From positions 108,956 to 172,955 of the forward strand of contig JAJFGN010000024.1 of the NCBI GenBank assembly GCA_021776115.1: DNA of 64,000 bases, in the 5' to 3' direction. This document shows positions 16,564 to 26,005 of the stretch, one piece after another (position 1 is the stretch's first letter; each line of letters starts with the position of its first letter). A program made the translations under genes and the position numbers. The DNA is from Kiloniellaceae bacterium. GTDB taxonomy: Bacteria; Pseudomonadota; Alphaproteobacteria; Kiloniellales; J153. The notes beneath the pieces are model-generated. The model saw only the letters and a program-made list of their open reading frames with translations, was not told where the DNA came from and ran no database searches.

Positions 16564-17801
16564 GGCGAGAGATGGAAAGCAGTAACCTGCTTCGCGTCGC
16601 GGCGTTTATGCGGGATCGTGAAAGCGCCGCATCCCTGAGTGCGGTTAGCGGCGCCATGTCCCGGGCCCGTTTCGAGATTTACAGCGGTTCGCTCGCGCAG
16701 GCACTGCAGGCTTCGGCGGCCCAGCAAAGTCCCGACGCTGTCCTGTTGGAAATTGATCCGCAAGAAGCCGAGAACACCCGGGATTCCGTATCCGTCCTCG
16801 GTGAGGCCTTTCCCGGTACGCCCGTGATCGCGACCGCCGCCGGCGCCGAGCTGGAGTATACACGCCTTCTTATGCGGCTGGGCGTGTTGGACCTGATTCC
16901 TCAGCCGATTGAGCACCATGAGCTCTTAAGCGTGTTGGACGATGTACGCCGGCGCGCCAAGCGATTGACCGCTCCGCACCGGCCGCCAAGCCGGGTCGTT
17001 GCGTTCTTGAAAGCGGGTGGTGGTTGCGGGGCGACAACCCTCGCGAGTCAAACTGCCGTGACCCTGGCTACGCGGCGGACTCAAAAGGAGCCCGAGGTTT
17101 GTCTGCTGGATCTCGACATGCAGTTCGGCGCGGCGGCCTTGTCGATCGATCTTGACGACCGCGTTTGTCTAAACGACTTGCTTGAGGCACGCGAAAGGAT
17201 CGACGGCGCCTTGATGCGTAGTGTCATGGGTCATCACGAGAGCGGCTTGGATGTGTTAGCGGCGCCGCGCGCTCTGATGCCGCTCGATACCCTGACGAAG
17301 GAGTTCGTTGGCGACTGCCTGGCGCTCGCACGGGCGGAATACCAGACAGTCGTTCTGGATCTGCCCTTGGCGTGGACCGCGTGGACATTCGCGGCGCTGA
17401 AACAATCCGATCTGATCGTGCTGGTCGCGCAGCTCAGCGTATCTTCGTTGCGATGCGTTCGGCGCCAGCTTCAAGGGCTTCAGGAACACGGTCTGGGCGG
17501 AATACCCTTACGTCTTGTCCTAAACCGCAATGATCGGTCTTGGGGAGCCGCTTCGCGGCGCCGCGAGGCCGAGCAAGCGCTCGGTCGGCGTTTCGATTTC
17601 ACGGTGGTCAATGACGAACGGACGGTGAGGGAAGCTCTCAATCGCGGTGTGCCGGTGGCTAAGGTCGCTCGCTGGTCGCGCGTGAATAAGGATCTTCGGC
17701 GCCTGGCGGATGGTATGGCCCTGGCTTTGGCGGGAGGATCCGAGGTTCTGGCCGTGCCCCCTAAGGCAAGTGGTCGTGTTGCCATGAGTGAGGCACGATG
17801 A
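16560..17801 (+). CDS. cpaE: Pilus assembly ATPase CpaE/TadZ
   Basis: A 413-residue MinD/ParA-like protein that sets the polar site of the Tad machine. The N-terminal 130 residues form the receiver-like domain of TadZ without an acidic phosphorylation pocket. The ATPase part begins with VVAFLKAGGGCGATTLASQTAV at about residue 145, a relaxed version of the deviant Walker A (KGGxGxTT), and includes VCLLDLDMQFG as Walker A-prime and VVLDLPLAW as Walker B. The extra Gly-Cys in the P-loop may affect nucleotide use. It overlaps both neighbours (ATGA). Confidence 0.9.
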   Translation: MRREMESSNLLRVAAFMRDRESAASLSAVSGAMSRARFEIYSGSLAQALQASAAQQSPDAVLLEIDPQEAENTRDSVSVLGEAFPGTPVIATAAGAELEYTRLLMRLGVLDLIPQPIEHHELLSVLDDVRRRAKRLTAPHRPPSRVVAFLKAGGGCGATTLASQTAVTLATRRTQKEPEVCLLDLDMQFGAAALSIDLDDRVCLNDLLEARERIDGALMRSVMGHHESGLDVLAAPRALMPLDTLTKEFVGDCLALARAEYQTVVLDLPLAWTAWTFAALKQSDLIVLVAQLSVSSLRCVRRQLQGLQEHGLGGIPLRLVLNRNDRSWGAASRRREAEQALGRRFDFTVVNDERTVREALNRGVPVAKVARWSRVNKDLRRLADGMALALAGGSEVLAVPPKASGRVAMSEAR

Positions 17802-19195
17802 ACATGCTGCGGCACGGCGCTCCCTCGGGTGAAACCAAAGTTGCACCATTCGAATCTCCGGCCGGTGAAACAGTGCCACTGGGTTTTGCCGAAACCCCCG
17901 CGCAGTACGCCGCCGCCTCGCCACCGCGTTATACCGAGTTGAAAATGTCGCTGCACCACACTCTGCTCGACACGCTCAACCTTGCGGCCATAGAGACCAT
18001 GCCGCGCGAGGATTTCCGGCGCGAGATCGGCGAGATCGTACGCGAACTGCTGGACCGAAACCCGGCGCCCCTCAATCTGATCGAGCGATCTCAACTGGTC
18101 GAGGACATTCTCGATGAGCTGGTCGGCTTGGGGCCGCTCGAGCCACTCTTGAAGGACGCCAGCGTGACCGACGTTCTGGTCAACACCTACGAGCACGTTT
18201 TCGTTGAGCGCGCCGGGCAACTCGAATTGACTCCAGTTCGCTTCAAGGATGACCGGCACCTTCTTAGGATTATTGGTAAAATCGTTTCTGCAGTCGGCCG
18301 CCGGATCGACGAATCACAGCCTATGGTCGACGCTCGCCTCGCCGACGGGTCGCGCATAAATGCGATCATTCCGCCGCTTGCGGTCGACGGGCCATTGCTG
18401 TCGATCCGCAAGTTCGCACGCTCGGGCATCGACATGGATCGCCTGATCGAATTGGGCACGATTCCGGCGTCGCTCGTTCCGCTGCTGCGGGGCATCGTGC
18501 GCTGCCGGCGGAACATTGTGATCTCAGGCGGGACCGGCAGCGGAAAGACCACTCTACTCAACGCCATGTCCGCGTTCATCGGCGCGCGCGAGCGTATCGT
18601 GACCATCGAGGATGCGGCCGAACTGCAGTTGCAGCAAATGCATGTCGCGCGCCTGGAAACCCGGCCGGCCAACATCGAAGGCAAGGGTGAGGTCGTGCAG
18701 CGAGATCTGCTGCGCAACGCGCTTCGCATGCGCCCGGATCGCATCGTCGTCGGCGAAGTCAGGGCAGGGGAGGCCTTCGACATGATGCAGGCCATGAACA
18801 CCGGCCACGAAGGCTCGATGACCACGATCCACGCAAATTCGTGCCGCGATGCCCTGCTCAGACTGGAACAGATGCTGGGCATGTCCGGAATCGATCTGCC
18901 CCTGCGCACCATGCGCGGGCAAATCGCCACTGCATTGCATGTCGTTATTCAGTTGGAGCGTATGAGCGACGGTCGCCGCCGCATGACGAGTCTGAGCGAG
19001 ATCACAGGCCTAGAGGGTGAGGTCGTGACCATGCATGAGATCGCCCATTTTCACCGGGAAGGAACCGATCACGACGGCACAGTGCGCGGAGGTTATAGGG
19101 CGACCGGCGTCCGCCCGGCCTTTATGCGCGTATTGGACTCCTTCGGCATCGAGATACCGCCGGAGACTTTCGATCCCGAGCGGCCTCTAGGCTAG
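17798..19195 (+). CDS. cpaF: Pilus assembly/secretion ATPase CpaF/TadA
   Basis: A 465-residue type II/IV secretion ATPase that powers pilus extension. Walker A GGTGSGKT is at 244-251, the Asp box at IVTIEDAAELQL, Walker B at RPDRIVVGEVRAGEAFDMMQ, and the His box at GHEGSMTTIHANS. The N-terminal domain has DPLxxLL-like helices and the invariant LVGLGPLEPLLKD. Full family length. Confidence 0.95.
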   Translation: MNMLRHGAPSGETKVAPFESPAGETVPLGFAETPAQYAAASPPRYTELKMSLHHTLLDTLNLAAIETMPREDFRREIGEIVRELLDRNPAPLNLIERSQLVEDILDELVGLGPLEPLLKDASVTDVLVNTYEHVFVERAGQLELTPVRFKDDRHLLRIIGKIVSAVGRRIDESQPMVDARLADGSRINAIIPPLAVDGPLLSIRKFARSGIDMDRLIELGTIPASLVPLLRGIVRCRRNIVISGGTGSGKTTLLNAMSAFIGARERIVTIEDAAELQLQQMHVARLETRPANIEGKGEVVQRDLLRNALRMRPDRIVVGEVRAGEAFDMMQAMNTGHEGSMTTIHANSCRDALLRLEQMLGMSGIDLPLRTMRGQIATALHVVIQLERMSDGRRRMTSLSEITGLEGEVVTMHEIAHFHREGTDHDGTVRGGYRATGVRPAFMRVLDSFGIEIPPETFDPERPLG

Positions 19196-19210
19196 AGATC
19201 GACAAAGTCC

Positions 19211-20215
19211 ATGGATCCGACCCTCATACTCTACGGTATTTATGTGTCGGCGTTTCTGTCCACGTTGCTGCTGGTCCATGGCCTTTGGCAGCTTCATAGC
19301 GCACGGCGCGAGCGAGCGGCGGCGCTTCGCCGGCGCTTGCAAGATCGGGCGGCGCCCAAGGGTGCTCATACCGGAACGGGCAATCTGCGGCGCGAGCAGC
19401 CGGATCTCAGGCGCGAAACCGACGTCCGGGCATCGCTTCTGCGGCGGTTGGCCCGGGCCCTGGATCAGGCGGGATTATCCTATTCGGTCTATACGGCTCT
19501 AGGCGGCGTGACAGGCCTGATAATCGCTCTGACCATAGCGACAGCGGTGCTGGCGATCTTATCCGGTTTATTGGCCGTGCAGTCGTGGCTCCTGCCCGTG
19601 CTCGCGCTTACAGTGGGGCTCGCAGGCGGGCTTGGCTTTCCCGCCGCATATTTGAGGCATCGTAGGGCGCGGCGGCTTAAACGCTTCTCTTCGCAAATGC
19701 CGGACGCCTTGGACGTCATGGTACGCAGTTTGCGCGCCGGTCATCCGGTCGCGACCGCGATGTCGATGGTCGGAACCGATCTGCCCGAACCGATTGCCGG
19801 AGAGTTCGCTAAGGCCGTGGATGAAATGACCTACGGCCTCGATCTGCGTCAGGCGCTCAGCCACTTAGCGGCACGGGTCGATGCTCAGGACCTTGGCTTC
19901 GTGGTTGCGTCAGTCAGATTGCAGCATGAGACCGGCGGAAACCTGGCCGAAGTCCTTCAACGCTTGGCGGATCTGATACGCGCGCGCGCTCGTCTGACCC
20001 GGAAAGTTCATGCGTTCGCGGCCGAGGCCAGGCTTTCGGCCCGAATCTTGGCTGTTATGCCGCTGATCTTTATCGGCCTTATTCTTTGGGCCAACCCCGA
20101 CATTTACAGCGGAGCCGCGCGCGATCCACTGTTTTTCCAAGTTCTGCTCGCCGTCGGCGGCCTGCAAGTTGTTGGCATTTTGGTCATGCGGCGCATGGCC
20201 GGGATCCGAGTCTAG
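19211..20215 (+). CDS. tadB: Tad inner-membrane platform protein TadB
   Basis: A 334-residue GspF/TadB-family protein. An N-terminal anchor (residues 3-22) is followed by two hydrophobic segments near 95-145, the T2SF domain with QMPDALDVMVRSLRAGHPVATAMSMVG at about 165-190 and HETGGNLAEVLQRLADLIR, then two C-terminal membrane segments. It pairs with TadC as the membrane platform. Confidence 0.92.
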   Translation: MDPTLILYGIYVSAFLSTLLLVHGLWQLHSARRERAAALRRRLQDRAAPKGAHTGTGNLRREQPDLRRETDVRASLLRRLARALDQAGLSYSVYTALGGVTGLIIALTIATAVLAILSGLLAVQSWLLPVLALTVGLAGGLGFPAAYLRHRRARRLKRFSSQMPDALDVMVRSLRAGHPVATAMSMVGTDLPEPIAGEFAKAVDEMTYGLDLRQALSHLAARVDAQDLGFVVASVRLQHETGGNLAEVLQRLADLIRARARLTRKVHAFAAEARLSARILAVMPLIFIGLILWANPDIYSGAARDPLFFQVLLAVGGLQVVGILVMRRMAGIRV

Positions 20216-20231
20216 GGGAGGGCCAGCACCG

Positions 20232-21131
20232 ATGCCGGAGTTGTCCGACATCCTGCCGGGTATGGCCGCTGTATTTTTCGGTGCGCCGGGTGGCTTTCTG
20301 CCATGGAGCATGGGTTTGGCTTTTGCTTCCGTCTTTCTGACGGTGCTTGGCGTTTCCATTGCCTTGCGGCCAGCGGCGGAGTTCCGGCGGTTGGATCGTT
20401 CCAATGGGCCAAGCGAGAGGGCGGTTGGCGCCGGTTTGCGGCCGGCCGTCTCGGGCCTTTTCGCTCCGGCGCTACAATACAAGGGCAGCCTGACTTTGGC
20501 GGCCATTTGTATCTTGCTGCTTTTGTTCCTTGGAGTCGCCTGGCTGCTAGGCACACGGGCATTGTCCTGGGTCCAAGGTATCTATCTGGCCAGCGCGGTG
20601 GCCGTTTTCGCCTGGATCTTGCCACGTCGCCTGCGCGCATGGCGGGCTTCCCGGCGACGGGAGGCACTCCGTCACGGGTTCCCAGACGCCTTGGACATGA
20701 TGGTGGTTTGCGTCGAAGCGGGACTTGGGCTCGATGCCGCTTTGAATCGGGTCGCGGCCGAGATCGCACAAGCGCACCCACCGATTGCCGCCGAGCTCAC
20801 GCAAATCGGCCGCGAGCTGCGCGCGGGGCGTGAGCGCGATGCTGTGCTGCGGAGCTTTGCGCATCGCGCCGGCCTGCCGGAGATCGCTTCCTTTGCTACA
20901 CTATTGATACAATCGGAAGCGCTCGGCACCGGGATCGCACGAAGTCTGCGCGTACAGGCTGAAGAGATGCGGGCAAGCCGTTTGTTGCGGGCCGAGGAGC
21001 AGGCGCACACCTTGCCGGTGAAGCTAACGATTCCTCTCGTGTTCTGCATTCTGCCGGCGATGATCGCCGTGGTGCTCCTGCCCAGCGCGATCGCGATTGT
21101 GCGCGACATCTTACCGAACCTGGGTCGCTGA
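20232..21131 (+). CDS. tadC: Tad inner-membrane platform protein TadC
   Basis: A 299-residue T2SF-family protein. I chose ATG 20232, 16 bases after tadB, behind GGGGAGGG; longer in-frame codons fall inside tadB. Membrane segments lie near 20-45, 95-135 and at the C-terminus; the T2SF region includes FPDALDMMVVCVEAGLGLDAALNRVA and QSEALGTGIARSLRVQAEEMR. Full length for TadC. Confidence 0.92.
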   Translation: MPELSDILPGMAAVFFGAPGGFLPWSMGLAFASVFLTVLGVSIALRPAAEFRRLDRSNGPSERAVGAGLRPAVSGLFAPALQYKGSLTLAAICILLLLFLGVAWLLGTRALSWVQGIYLASAVAVFAWILPRRLRAWRASRRREALRHGFPDALDMMVVCVEAGLGLDAALNRVAAEIAQAHPPIAAELTQIGRELRAGRERDAVLRSFAHRAGLPEIASFATLLIQSEALGTGIARSLRVQAEEMRASRLLRAEEQAHTLPVKLTIPLVFCILPAMIAVVLLPSAIAIVRDILPNLGR

Positions 21132-21132
21132 G

Positions 21133-21987
21133 ATGGGAAACCTTAGGATGGGCGCACCAAATTCAGGTTCAAGTTTTTGGCGAGGGCGCATCGCCGCGAT
21201 ATCTCTTTTGGTTGTCACCTCCTTCGGGCTAGGTGCTTGTGCCGAACTGGGTTTGCTGCTCGCGGAAAGTGCGCCGGAGAACGCCACTGACGCCCCTCAG
21301 ACCGTGGAAACAAACTACGAGCGCGGGAAGAGAGAGCTATCGGCCGGACGGCTCGGCTTGGCGGTACGGTACTTCCTGGCCGCACTCAACCGGACGCCCG
21401 AATCGGTCGAAGCGCTGAACGGACTAGGAGCGGCATTCGACCGGCTTGGGCGCTTCGACCTCTCGGCACGCGCTTATGGCCGCGCTCTGGCGGTAGATCC
21501 TGACTCTGTGCAAACGCTGAATAACATGGGGTACTCCTTTTATCTGCAGGGTCGCTACGATCTGGCGGTGGCGTACTTGCGGGATGCGTCCAGCCGGGCC
21601 GGGGCGGGCGCGCTTACGACAGAAAACCACCGGCTGGCGGAAGTGGCTTTGGCTCGCGCCGGGGGACCACCTCCCAGAAGCCCGGACGGAACACCTTTGG
21701 CCACGCCGATGCCGGCGGAAGGGCCGCGCAAGCCGTACCTTCGGAGGGCCGGAAAGGCGGTTCGCGAGTTGGTGACCATGCAATCGGACGTCGCCAGTTC
21801 CGATCCCGCGGCGAAGCGCGAAACCGCCAAGACCGCGCGCGCCTCCCATAACTTCGCAAGTCTGTCCGGCGACCTGTTGCCAGCATTTGTCGCGGCCCCC
21901 ATGGCGATCGAGGGAACCTGGGCCGGCGTTCCGGCGTTGGGCGCGGCGCGAGAACCATCGCTACCCGATCGTTCCGGCGGAAGTTGA
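21133..21987 (+). CDS. tadD: TadD-like TPR lipoprotein
   Basis: A 284-residue lipoprotein. A signal peptide with a GLGAC lipobox leads to at least three TPR units (YERGKRELSAGRLGLAVRYFLAALNRTPESVEALNGLGAAF and two more), then a Pro/Ala-rich tail of about 100 residues. TadD helps to localise or assemble the secretin. The start is 1 base after the tadC stop. Confidence 0.88.
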   Translation: MGNLRMGAPNSGSSFWRGRIAAISLLVVTSFGLGACAELGLLLAESAPENATDAPQTVETNYERGKRELSAGRLGLAVRYFLAALNRTPESVEALNGLGAAFDRLGRFDLSARAYGRALAVDPDSVQTLNNMGYSFYLQGRYDLAVAYLRDASSRAGAGALTTENHRLAEVALARAGGPPPRSPDGTPLATPMPAEGPRKPYLRRAGKAVRELVTMQSDVASSDPAAKRETAKTARASHNFASLSGDLLPAFVAAPMAIEGTWAGVPALGAAREPSLPDRSGGS

Positions 21988-22502
21988 TGAACAGCTTCGG
22001 CGGCGCGGTCAGTGCGGTACCGGTTATTCTCTATCTTCTGGTGCTAGGCGCCGCCGCCGCCAGCGACGTCGTTCGTTTTCGAATTCCCAACGTGCTGCCA
22101 ACGGCTTTGGTTGGGTTATTCATTGCCGTGGGATTTATTGTTCCAGTGCCGGTCGACTGGGGCTCGCATCTGGCGGCGGTCGCGCTAGCTTTGCTGCTCG
22201 GATCCTTGCTGTTTGCGGCCGGAAAATGGGGTGGGGGGGACGCCAAGTTGCTTGGTGCGGTGGCCCTGTGGAGTGGGTTGCCAAACCTGGTCGATCTTCT
22301 TGTCTCGATCGCGTTATCGGGTGGCGGGCTGGCCTTGGTCCTTCTGGTTTCGCGGCATTGGGCGCGATCCTGGATTGCCGCGCGTCCAGGCGCGGGAGCT
22401 TTACCACGGGTCCTCAAAGCGGGAGAGGGTGTCCCCTACGGTCTCGCCATCGCGGTCGGTGGCGCATTGGTTGCCCCCGATTTAGCCATTTTCGCGCTCT
22501 GA
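21987..22502 (+). CDS. cpaA: Prepilin peptidase CpaA/TadV
   Basis: A 171-residue A24-family aspartic peptidase that cleaves Flp and the TadE/F/G leaders. Two catalytic acids are visible: the Asp in ASDVVRFRIPN and the Asp of the GGGDAKLLGA motif (the family GxGD). Four to six membrane segments, no N-terminal methylase domain, as usual for Tad-type enzymes. Its ATG shares a base with the tadD stop. It closes the Tad locus. Confidence 0.92.
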   Translation: MNSFGGAVSAVPVILYLLVLGAAAASDVVRFRIPNVLPTALVGLFIAVGFIVPVPVDWGSHLAAVALALLLGSLLFAAGKWGGGDAKLLGAVALWSGLPNLVDLLVSIALSGGGLALVLLVSRHWARSWIAARPGAGALPRVLKAGEGVPYGLAIAVGGALVAPDLAIFAL

Positions 22503-22688
22503 GTTAGGCCAAGCCAGACTCCCCCAGGAGCCGATAACTCCCCGGCGCGACATTTGCCTTAAAGAGCCATAAACCTTTTCCCGCTAAAACAAGCATTACA
22601 CGTAATAGTCGAAAAACTATTTAATAATACATCTCTTTGTGAGACCGCTCCGGGGCAGCGAGCAAGGCGAGTTTGGCAGAACCCGAGG

Positions 22689-23252
22689 ATGAATAGCAGC
22701 AATATCATTGGACGCTGGGCCACTCTTCTGCTGGCTGAAGTCCTGAATCTGAGCGCCAGCGTCGCCGAGAAGATCTTGCTCGGACAGCCACGCTGGTTAG
22801 CCCAATTGCGTCTTATGGAAGCAGATTTGCGAGAGGTTGGGCAGAAGCCGATCAGCGTTTTCCAAGATGACGCGATAGGCGATGGCCAGGATCTAGCCGC
22901 GACTTCTACTCGGAAAATGCTAGAATCCTACGCGATTCTTAGCCGCACCTTGAAGGACATCGAAGCCCGTGGCCTGGCCCTCGACGAGGCTCTTATCGAG
23001 CGCATGAATAGCGAATGGAGCCCCAAGAGTATCGTTGGCTACTTGTTAACTTGCGATACGCAGCTAAAGAACGAAGTCGGCAAGGCCCTGAATGCTGCAG
23101 CAGGGGTGGTTGGCACTGCCTCTCTCCCTGTCGCGGGCCATGACAAAAACGAGCAGCGGGGTCGGGCCGCTACGAAAAAGACCCAGCGCAAGTCGGCTGC
23201 TGCCAGCAAGCGTAAGCCCGGTCCTGCGCAGCGAAAGGACTTGGTTTCGTGA
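22689..23252 (+). CDS. Unknown small protein with a histone-like basic tail
   Basis: A 187-residue protein I do not recognise. Residues 1-140 are helical and moderately amphipathic, with no transmembrane segment and phrases such as [25 protein letters not shown] that could be coiled coil; the middle carries one Cys. The last 40 residues are Lys/Arg/Ala/Pro-rich, like histone H1 C-terminal tails, suggesting binding to nucleic acid or polyphosphate. The first half is slightly phasin-like, but I would not call it that. It overlaps the hybrid kinase gene by 4 bases (GTGA), so the two proteins are probably made together and may act together. Confidence 0.55.
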   Translation: MNSSNIIGRWATLLLAEVLNLSASVAEKILLGQPRWLAQLRLMEADLREVGQKPISVFQDDAIGDGQDLAATSTRKMLESYAILSRTLKDIEARGLALDEALIERMNSEWSPKSIVGYLLTCDTQLKNEVGKALNAAAGVVGTASLPVAGHDKNEQRGRAATKKTQRKSAAASKRKPGPAQRKDLVS

Positions 23253-25111
23253 ACCAGCCCTTGCGCGCCCGTTTGCTGGAGGCTTTGCCTCGACTCACTG
23301 AACGGCGGACCGGCGACGCAAAGGCCAAGGCGGGCGCCACGCCACCGGACGATCCTCTCGCAGCCGTCGCCCCGACCGCGGACAATCCTTTGGCCAAACT
23401 CATGGAGCTTGCACGCTCCGAGGATCTCTTGCGGCAGCAACGCGATGCTCTTCTGGACCTGAACGAGAAGGAAAACACGGCGCTGCAAGTGGTGGAACGG
23501 GCCAGCGAAGCGAAATCGAACTTTCTCGCGAACATGAGCCATGAATTAAGAACGCCGCTCAACGCCGTCATCGGTATCTCCGAGATCTTGCTGGATGATG
23601 TGCGCGAGGCGCGGCAAGTCGAGTACGTCGAGCCGTTGGAGCGTATTCACCGCGCGGGCGAACACCTGCTGATGCTCATCAATGACATTCTGGATATGTC
23701 GAAGATCGAAGCCGGCAGAATGACGCTGTGGCCCCGGGAAATCGATGTCGCGGAGCTGGTCAAGGAAGTCATCGAAACCTTGGCGCCACTAGCTGAAAAG
23801 AACGGAAATACGATTGAGCATAGCGCGAAAGACATAGGAACTGTCTATGCCGATTCGCTACGGGTGAAGCAGATTCTGATGAACTTGGTGAGCAACGCCT
23901 GCAAGTTCACCAAAGACGGTCAAATCCGCGTAGGCGTGCGTCGTGCCTCGTACGAAGGAAAGCCCGTCCTCTTGTTCTGTGTCTCGGATACGGGCATCGG
24001 TATGGCGCCGGACCAGCTAAGCAAACTGTTTCAGGAGTTCATGCAGGCAGATTCGGCACGTGCGACCCAGTCCGAAGGGACAGGATTGGGATTGGCGATC
24101 AGCCGCAAGCTTAGCCGGATGATGCAGGGCGATATCGAGGTCGAAAGTGAGCCGAATGTTGGTTCGGCCTTCGTGTTCCGATTACCAATTGCCGCCGCGG
24201 CGGCCGAAAGCGAAGGAGAAAAAAGCACAAAGGACGCGGCTCTCGATAGGCAGCCCGAAAGCTCAATAGATCTGGAGGCCATTCCCCGTCCAAAACTTCT
24301 CGTGATCGGTAAGTCTGTCTGTCTTGGGGATCTAGTGGCGCCCTTAGCTGACGAGCGGCTAGACGTCATTTCCGCCGAGGATGCCGCGGCTGGCCTTCAA
24401 TGTGCCGGCGATGCGGTGCCCGGACTGATTCTTCTCGACGCAACCTTAGCGGCGCCCAGTGTTTGGGAAGTTATTCTAGCTCTCAAGGTGATGCCGGGCG
24501 TAGCGGACATCCCTGTTCTATTATGCGCGCCTGCCGATCCCCATGCGGCGAACGGTGCCTTAGAGGAGAAAAGCTACTACCTTGGCGGCGTTCACGATCA
24601 CCTGGCCAAACCACTCGACCGTGCCCGCTTGCGTGAGACGCTGCGCCGTACCTTTCCTCAAAATGCGGACGGACAGGTCCTCATGGTTGAGGACGACAGG
24701 GCGGCCCGTGGGTTTTTGCGGCGCATCCTAGAGAGTGACGGCTGGGCGGTGTCGGAGGCGGAGGACGGTCTTCACGGGCTCGAGATGCTGCAAGAGCGTC
24801 AACCCGATGTCATCTTGCTGGATCTGAATATGCCGCGCTTGGACGGCTTTGGATTTCTGGAGGAAGTTCGCAAGAACGAGGACTGGAGTGCAATTCCAGT
24901 GATCGTTATCTCTGCGCGAGAACTGTCCGGTAAAGACCTTCGCCACCTGAACGGTGGCTTGGCGCAGCTCATGCGCAGTGGCCCTTACAGTGAACGCCAG
25001 GTGCGCGACTTTCTTCGCGATACCTTGGTCGACGATGACGACCTTGAGTTTTTCGACCCCAACGCTGGCGACGCGCAAGCATTGCGCGCCGAGCCCTGGA
25101 AAGCGGTTTGA
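23249..25111 (+). CDS. Hybrid histidine kinase with a degenerate and a lysine-less receiver
   Basis: A 620-residue soluble kinase, no membrane segment. After a coiled-coil leader, the dimerisation domain carries [15 protein letters not shown] with the phospho-accepting His98. The ATPase domain has the N-box [13 protein letters not shown]1 VSDTGIGM and G2 GTGLGLAIS. Receiver 1 (about 350-465) lacks the acidic pair at its first strand (LLVIGKSV) though LLDAT keeps an Asp. Receiver 2 (about 473-600) has VEDD and LLDLNMP, but its conserved Lys position reads [13 protein letters not shown] start. Followed within 6 bases by two single-domain receivers, so phosphotransfer to them is likely. Confidence 0.92.
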   Translation: MNQPLRARLLEALPRLTERRTGDAKAKAGATPPDDPLAAVAPTADNPLAKLMELARSEDLLRQQRDALLDLNEKENTALQVVERASEAKSNFLANMSHELRTPLNAVIGISEILLDDVREARQVEYVEPLERIHRAGEHLLMLINDILDMSKIEAGRMTLWPREIDVAELVKEVIETLAPLAEKNGNTIEHSAKDIGTVYADSLRVKQILMNLVSNACKFTKDGQIRVGVRRASYEGKPVLLFCVSDTGIGMAPDQLSKLFQEFMQADSARATQSEGTGLGLAISRKLSRMMQGDIEVESEPNVGSAFVFRLPIAAAAAESEGEKSTKDAALDRQPESSIDLEAIPRPKLLVIGKSVCLGDLVAPLADERLDVISAEDAAAGLQCAGDAVPGLILLDATLAAPSVWEVILALKVMPGVADIPVLLCAPADPHAANGALEEKSYYLGGVHDHLAKPLDRARLRETLRRTFPQNADGQVLMVEDDRAARGFLRRILESDGWAVSEAEDGLHGLEMLQERQPDVILLDLNMPRLDGFGFLEEVRKNEDWSAIPVIVISARELSGKDLRHLNGGLAQLMRSGPYSERQVRDFLRDTLVDDDDLEFFDPNAGDAQALRAEPWKAV

Positions 25112-25117
25112 TACTCG

Positions 25118-25519
25118 ATGGCCAAGATCCTCTGCGTCGACGACAACGACACAAACCTATACATGATCTCCGCGATCGTGCGCCGCGCCGGATTCGAGGT
25201 CTGCACCGCCAAGGATGGCGAGGGGGGGATCGCGACTGTCAAGGCCGAGCGGCCGGATCTGGTTCTGATGGATGTTCAGATGCCGGGGATCGATGGTTTC
25301 GAGGCGACGCGGCGCCTCAAAGCCGACCCGGACACCCGACATATCCCCGTGATCGCATTGTCGGCGCACGAGAGAGAAGAGAAGGACCGGGAGATACGGG
25401 AGTCGGGTTGCGACGCCTACCTGACTAAACCCATCGACGTGCGAGCGCTAATCGAAGAAGCCCACAGGCTTCTCGAAGCCGCGGGCGGCACTCAGGCCGA
25501 GGAGTCGGGGGCCGCATGA
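25118..25519 (+). CDS. Single-domain response regulator (DivK-like)
   Basis: A 133-residue CheY-like protein: acidic pocket Asp8-Asp9, phospho-acceptor Asp52 in LMDVQMPGIDGFEATRRLK, Ser82 and Lys104 of LTKPID. The DVQMPGIDG and TKPID phrases resemble DivK. It has no output domain and lies 6 bases after the hybrid kinase, overlapping the next receiver by 4 bases. Confidence 0.93.
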   Translation: MAKILCVDDNDTNLYMISAIVRRAGFEVCTAKDGEGGIATVKAERPDLVLMDVQMPGIDGFEATRRLKADPDTRHIPVIALSAHEREEKDREIRESGCDAYLTKPIDVRALIEEAHRLLEAAGGTQAEESGAA

Positions 25520-25902
25520 GCCAAGTTCTCATCGTCGAGGACGACGATAACAACGTATTCGTGATGCGCACGCGGCTGCGCCGCATGGGGCATGAGGTTA
25601 CGGTCGCCCGGAACGGAGAAGAAGGCGTTGCGCAGGCTCGCGCACTCAAGCCCGATTTGGTTTTGATGGACCTGTCTCTACCGGTTCTGGATGGATGGGA
25701 GGCCACGCGGCTGCTGAAATCTGCGCCGGAAACGGCCGCCATCCCGATCATAGTCCTGTCCGCGCATGCCATGCCGGGGGTCAAGGAGCGGGCTCTGGAA
25801 GTTGGCGCCGACGAATTCGAGACCAAGCCCGTGCGCATGGCGGAATTGACCCGCAAGATTGAGATGGCGCTGGCCGGTACGGGCGCGGTCTCAACGCGAT
25901 AG
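25516..25902 (+). CDS. Single-domain response regulator
   Basis: A 128-residue CheY-like protein with VEDDDNN at the acidic pocket, Asp52 in LMDLSLPVLDGWEATRLLK, Ser82 and Lys104 in ETKPVRMAEL. All catalytic residues are intact. It is probably a second phosphate acceptor of the kinase operon; it resembles the receiver before it but is distinct in its C-terminal surface, so the two may have different partners or one may be a phosphate sink. Confidence 0.93.
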   Translation: MSQVLIVEDDDNNVFVMRTRLRRMGHEVTVARNGEEGVAQARALKPDLVLMDLSLPVLDGWEATRLLKSAPETAAIPIIVLSAHAMPGVKERALEVGADEFETKPVRMAELTRKIEMALAGTGAVSTR

Positions 25903-26005
25903 ACCTGCGTTCGCTGCCGCGATTTCGTGGCCAAGACCAGGCTCGCGCCGGCCGGATCTTTCGGGCAAGATCGACTCGCCTGCAACCTCTCGCGGACTGC
26001 CCGTC

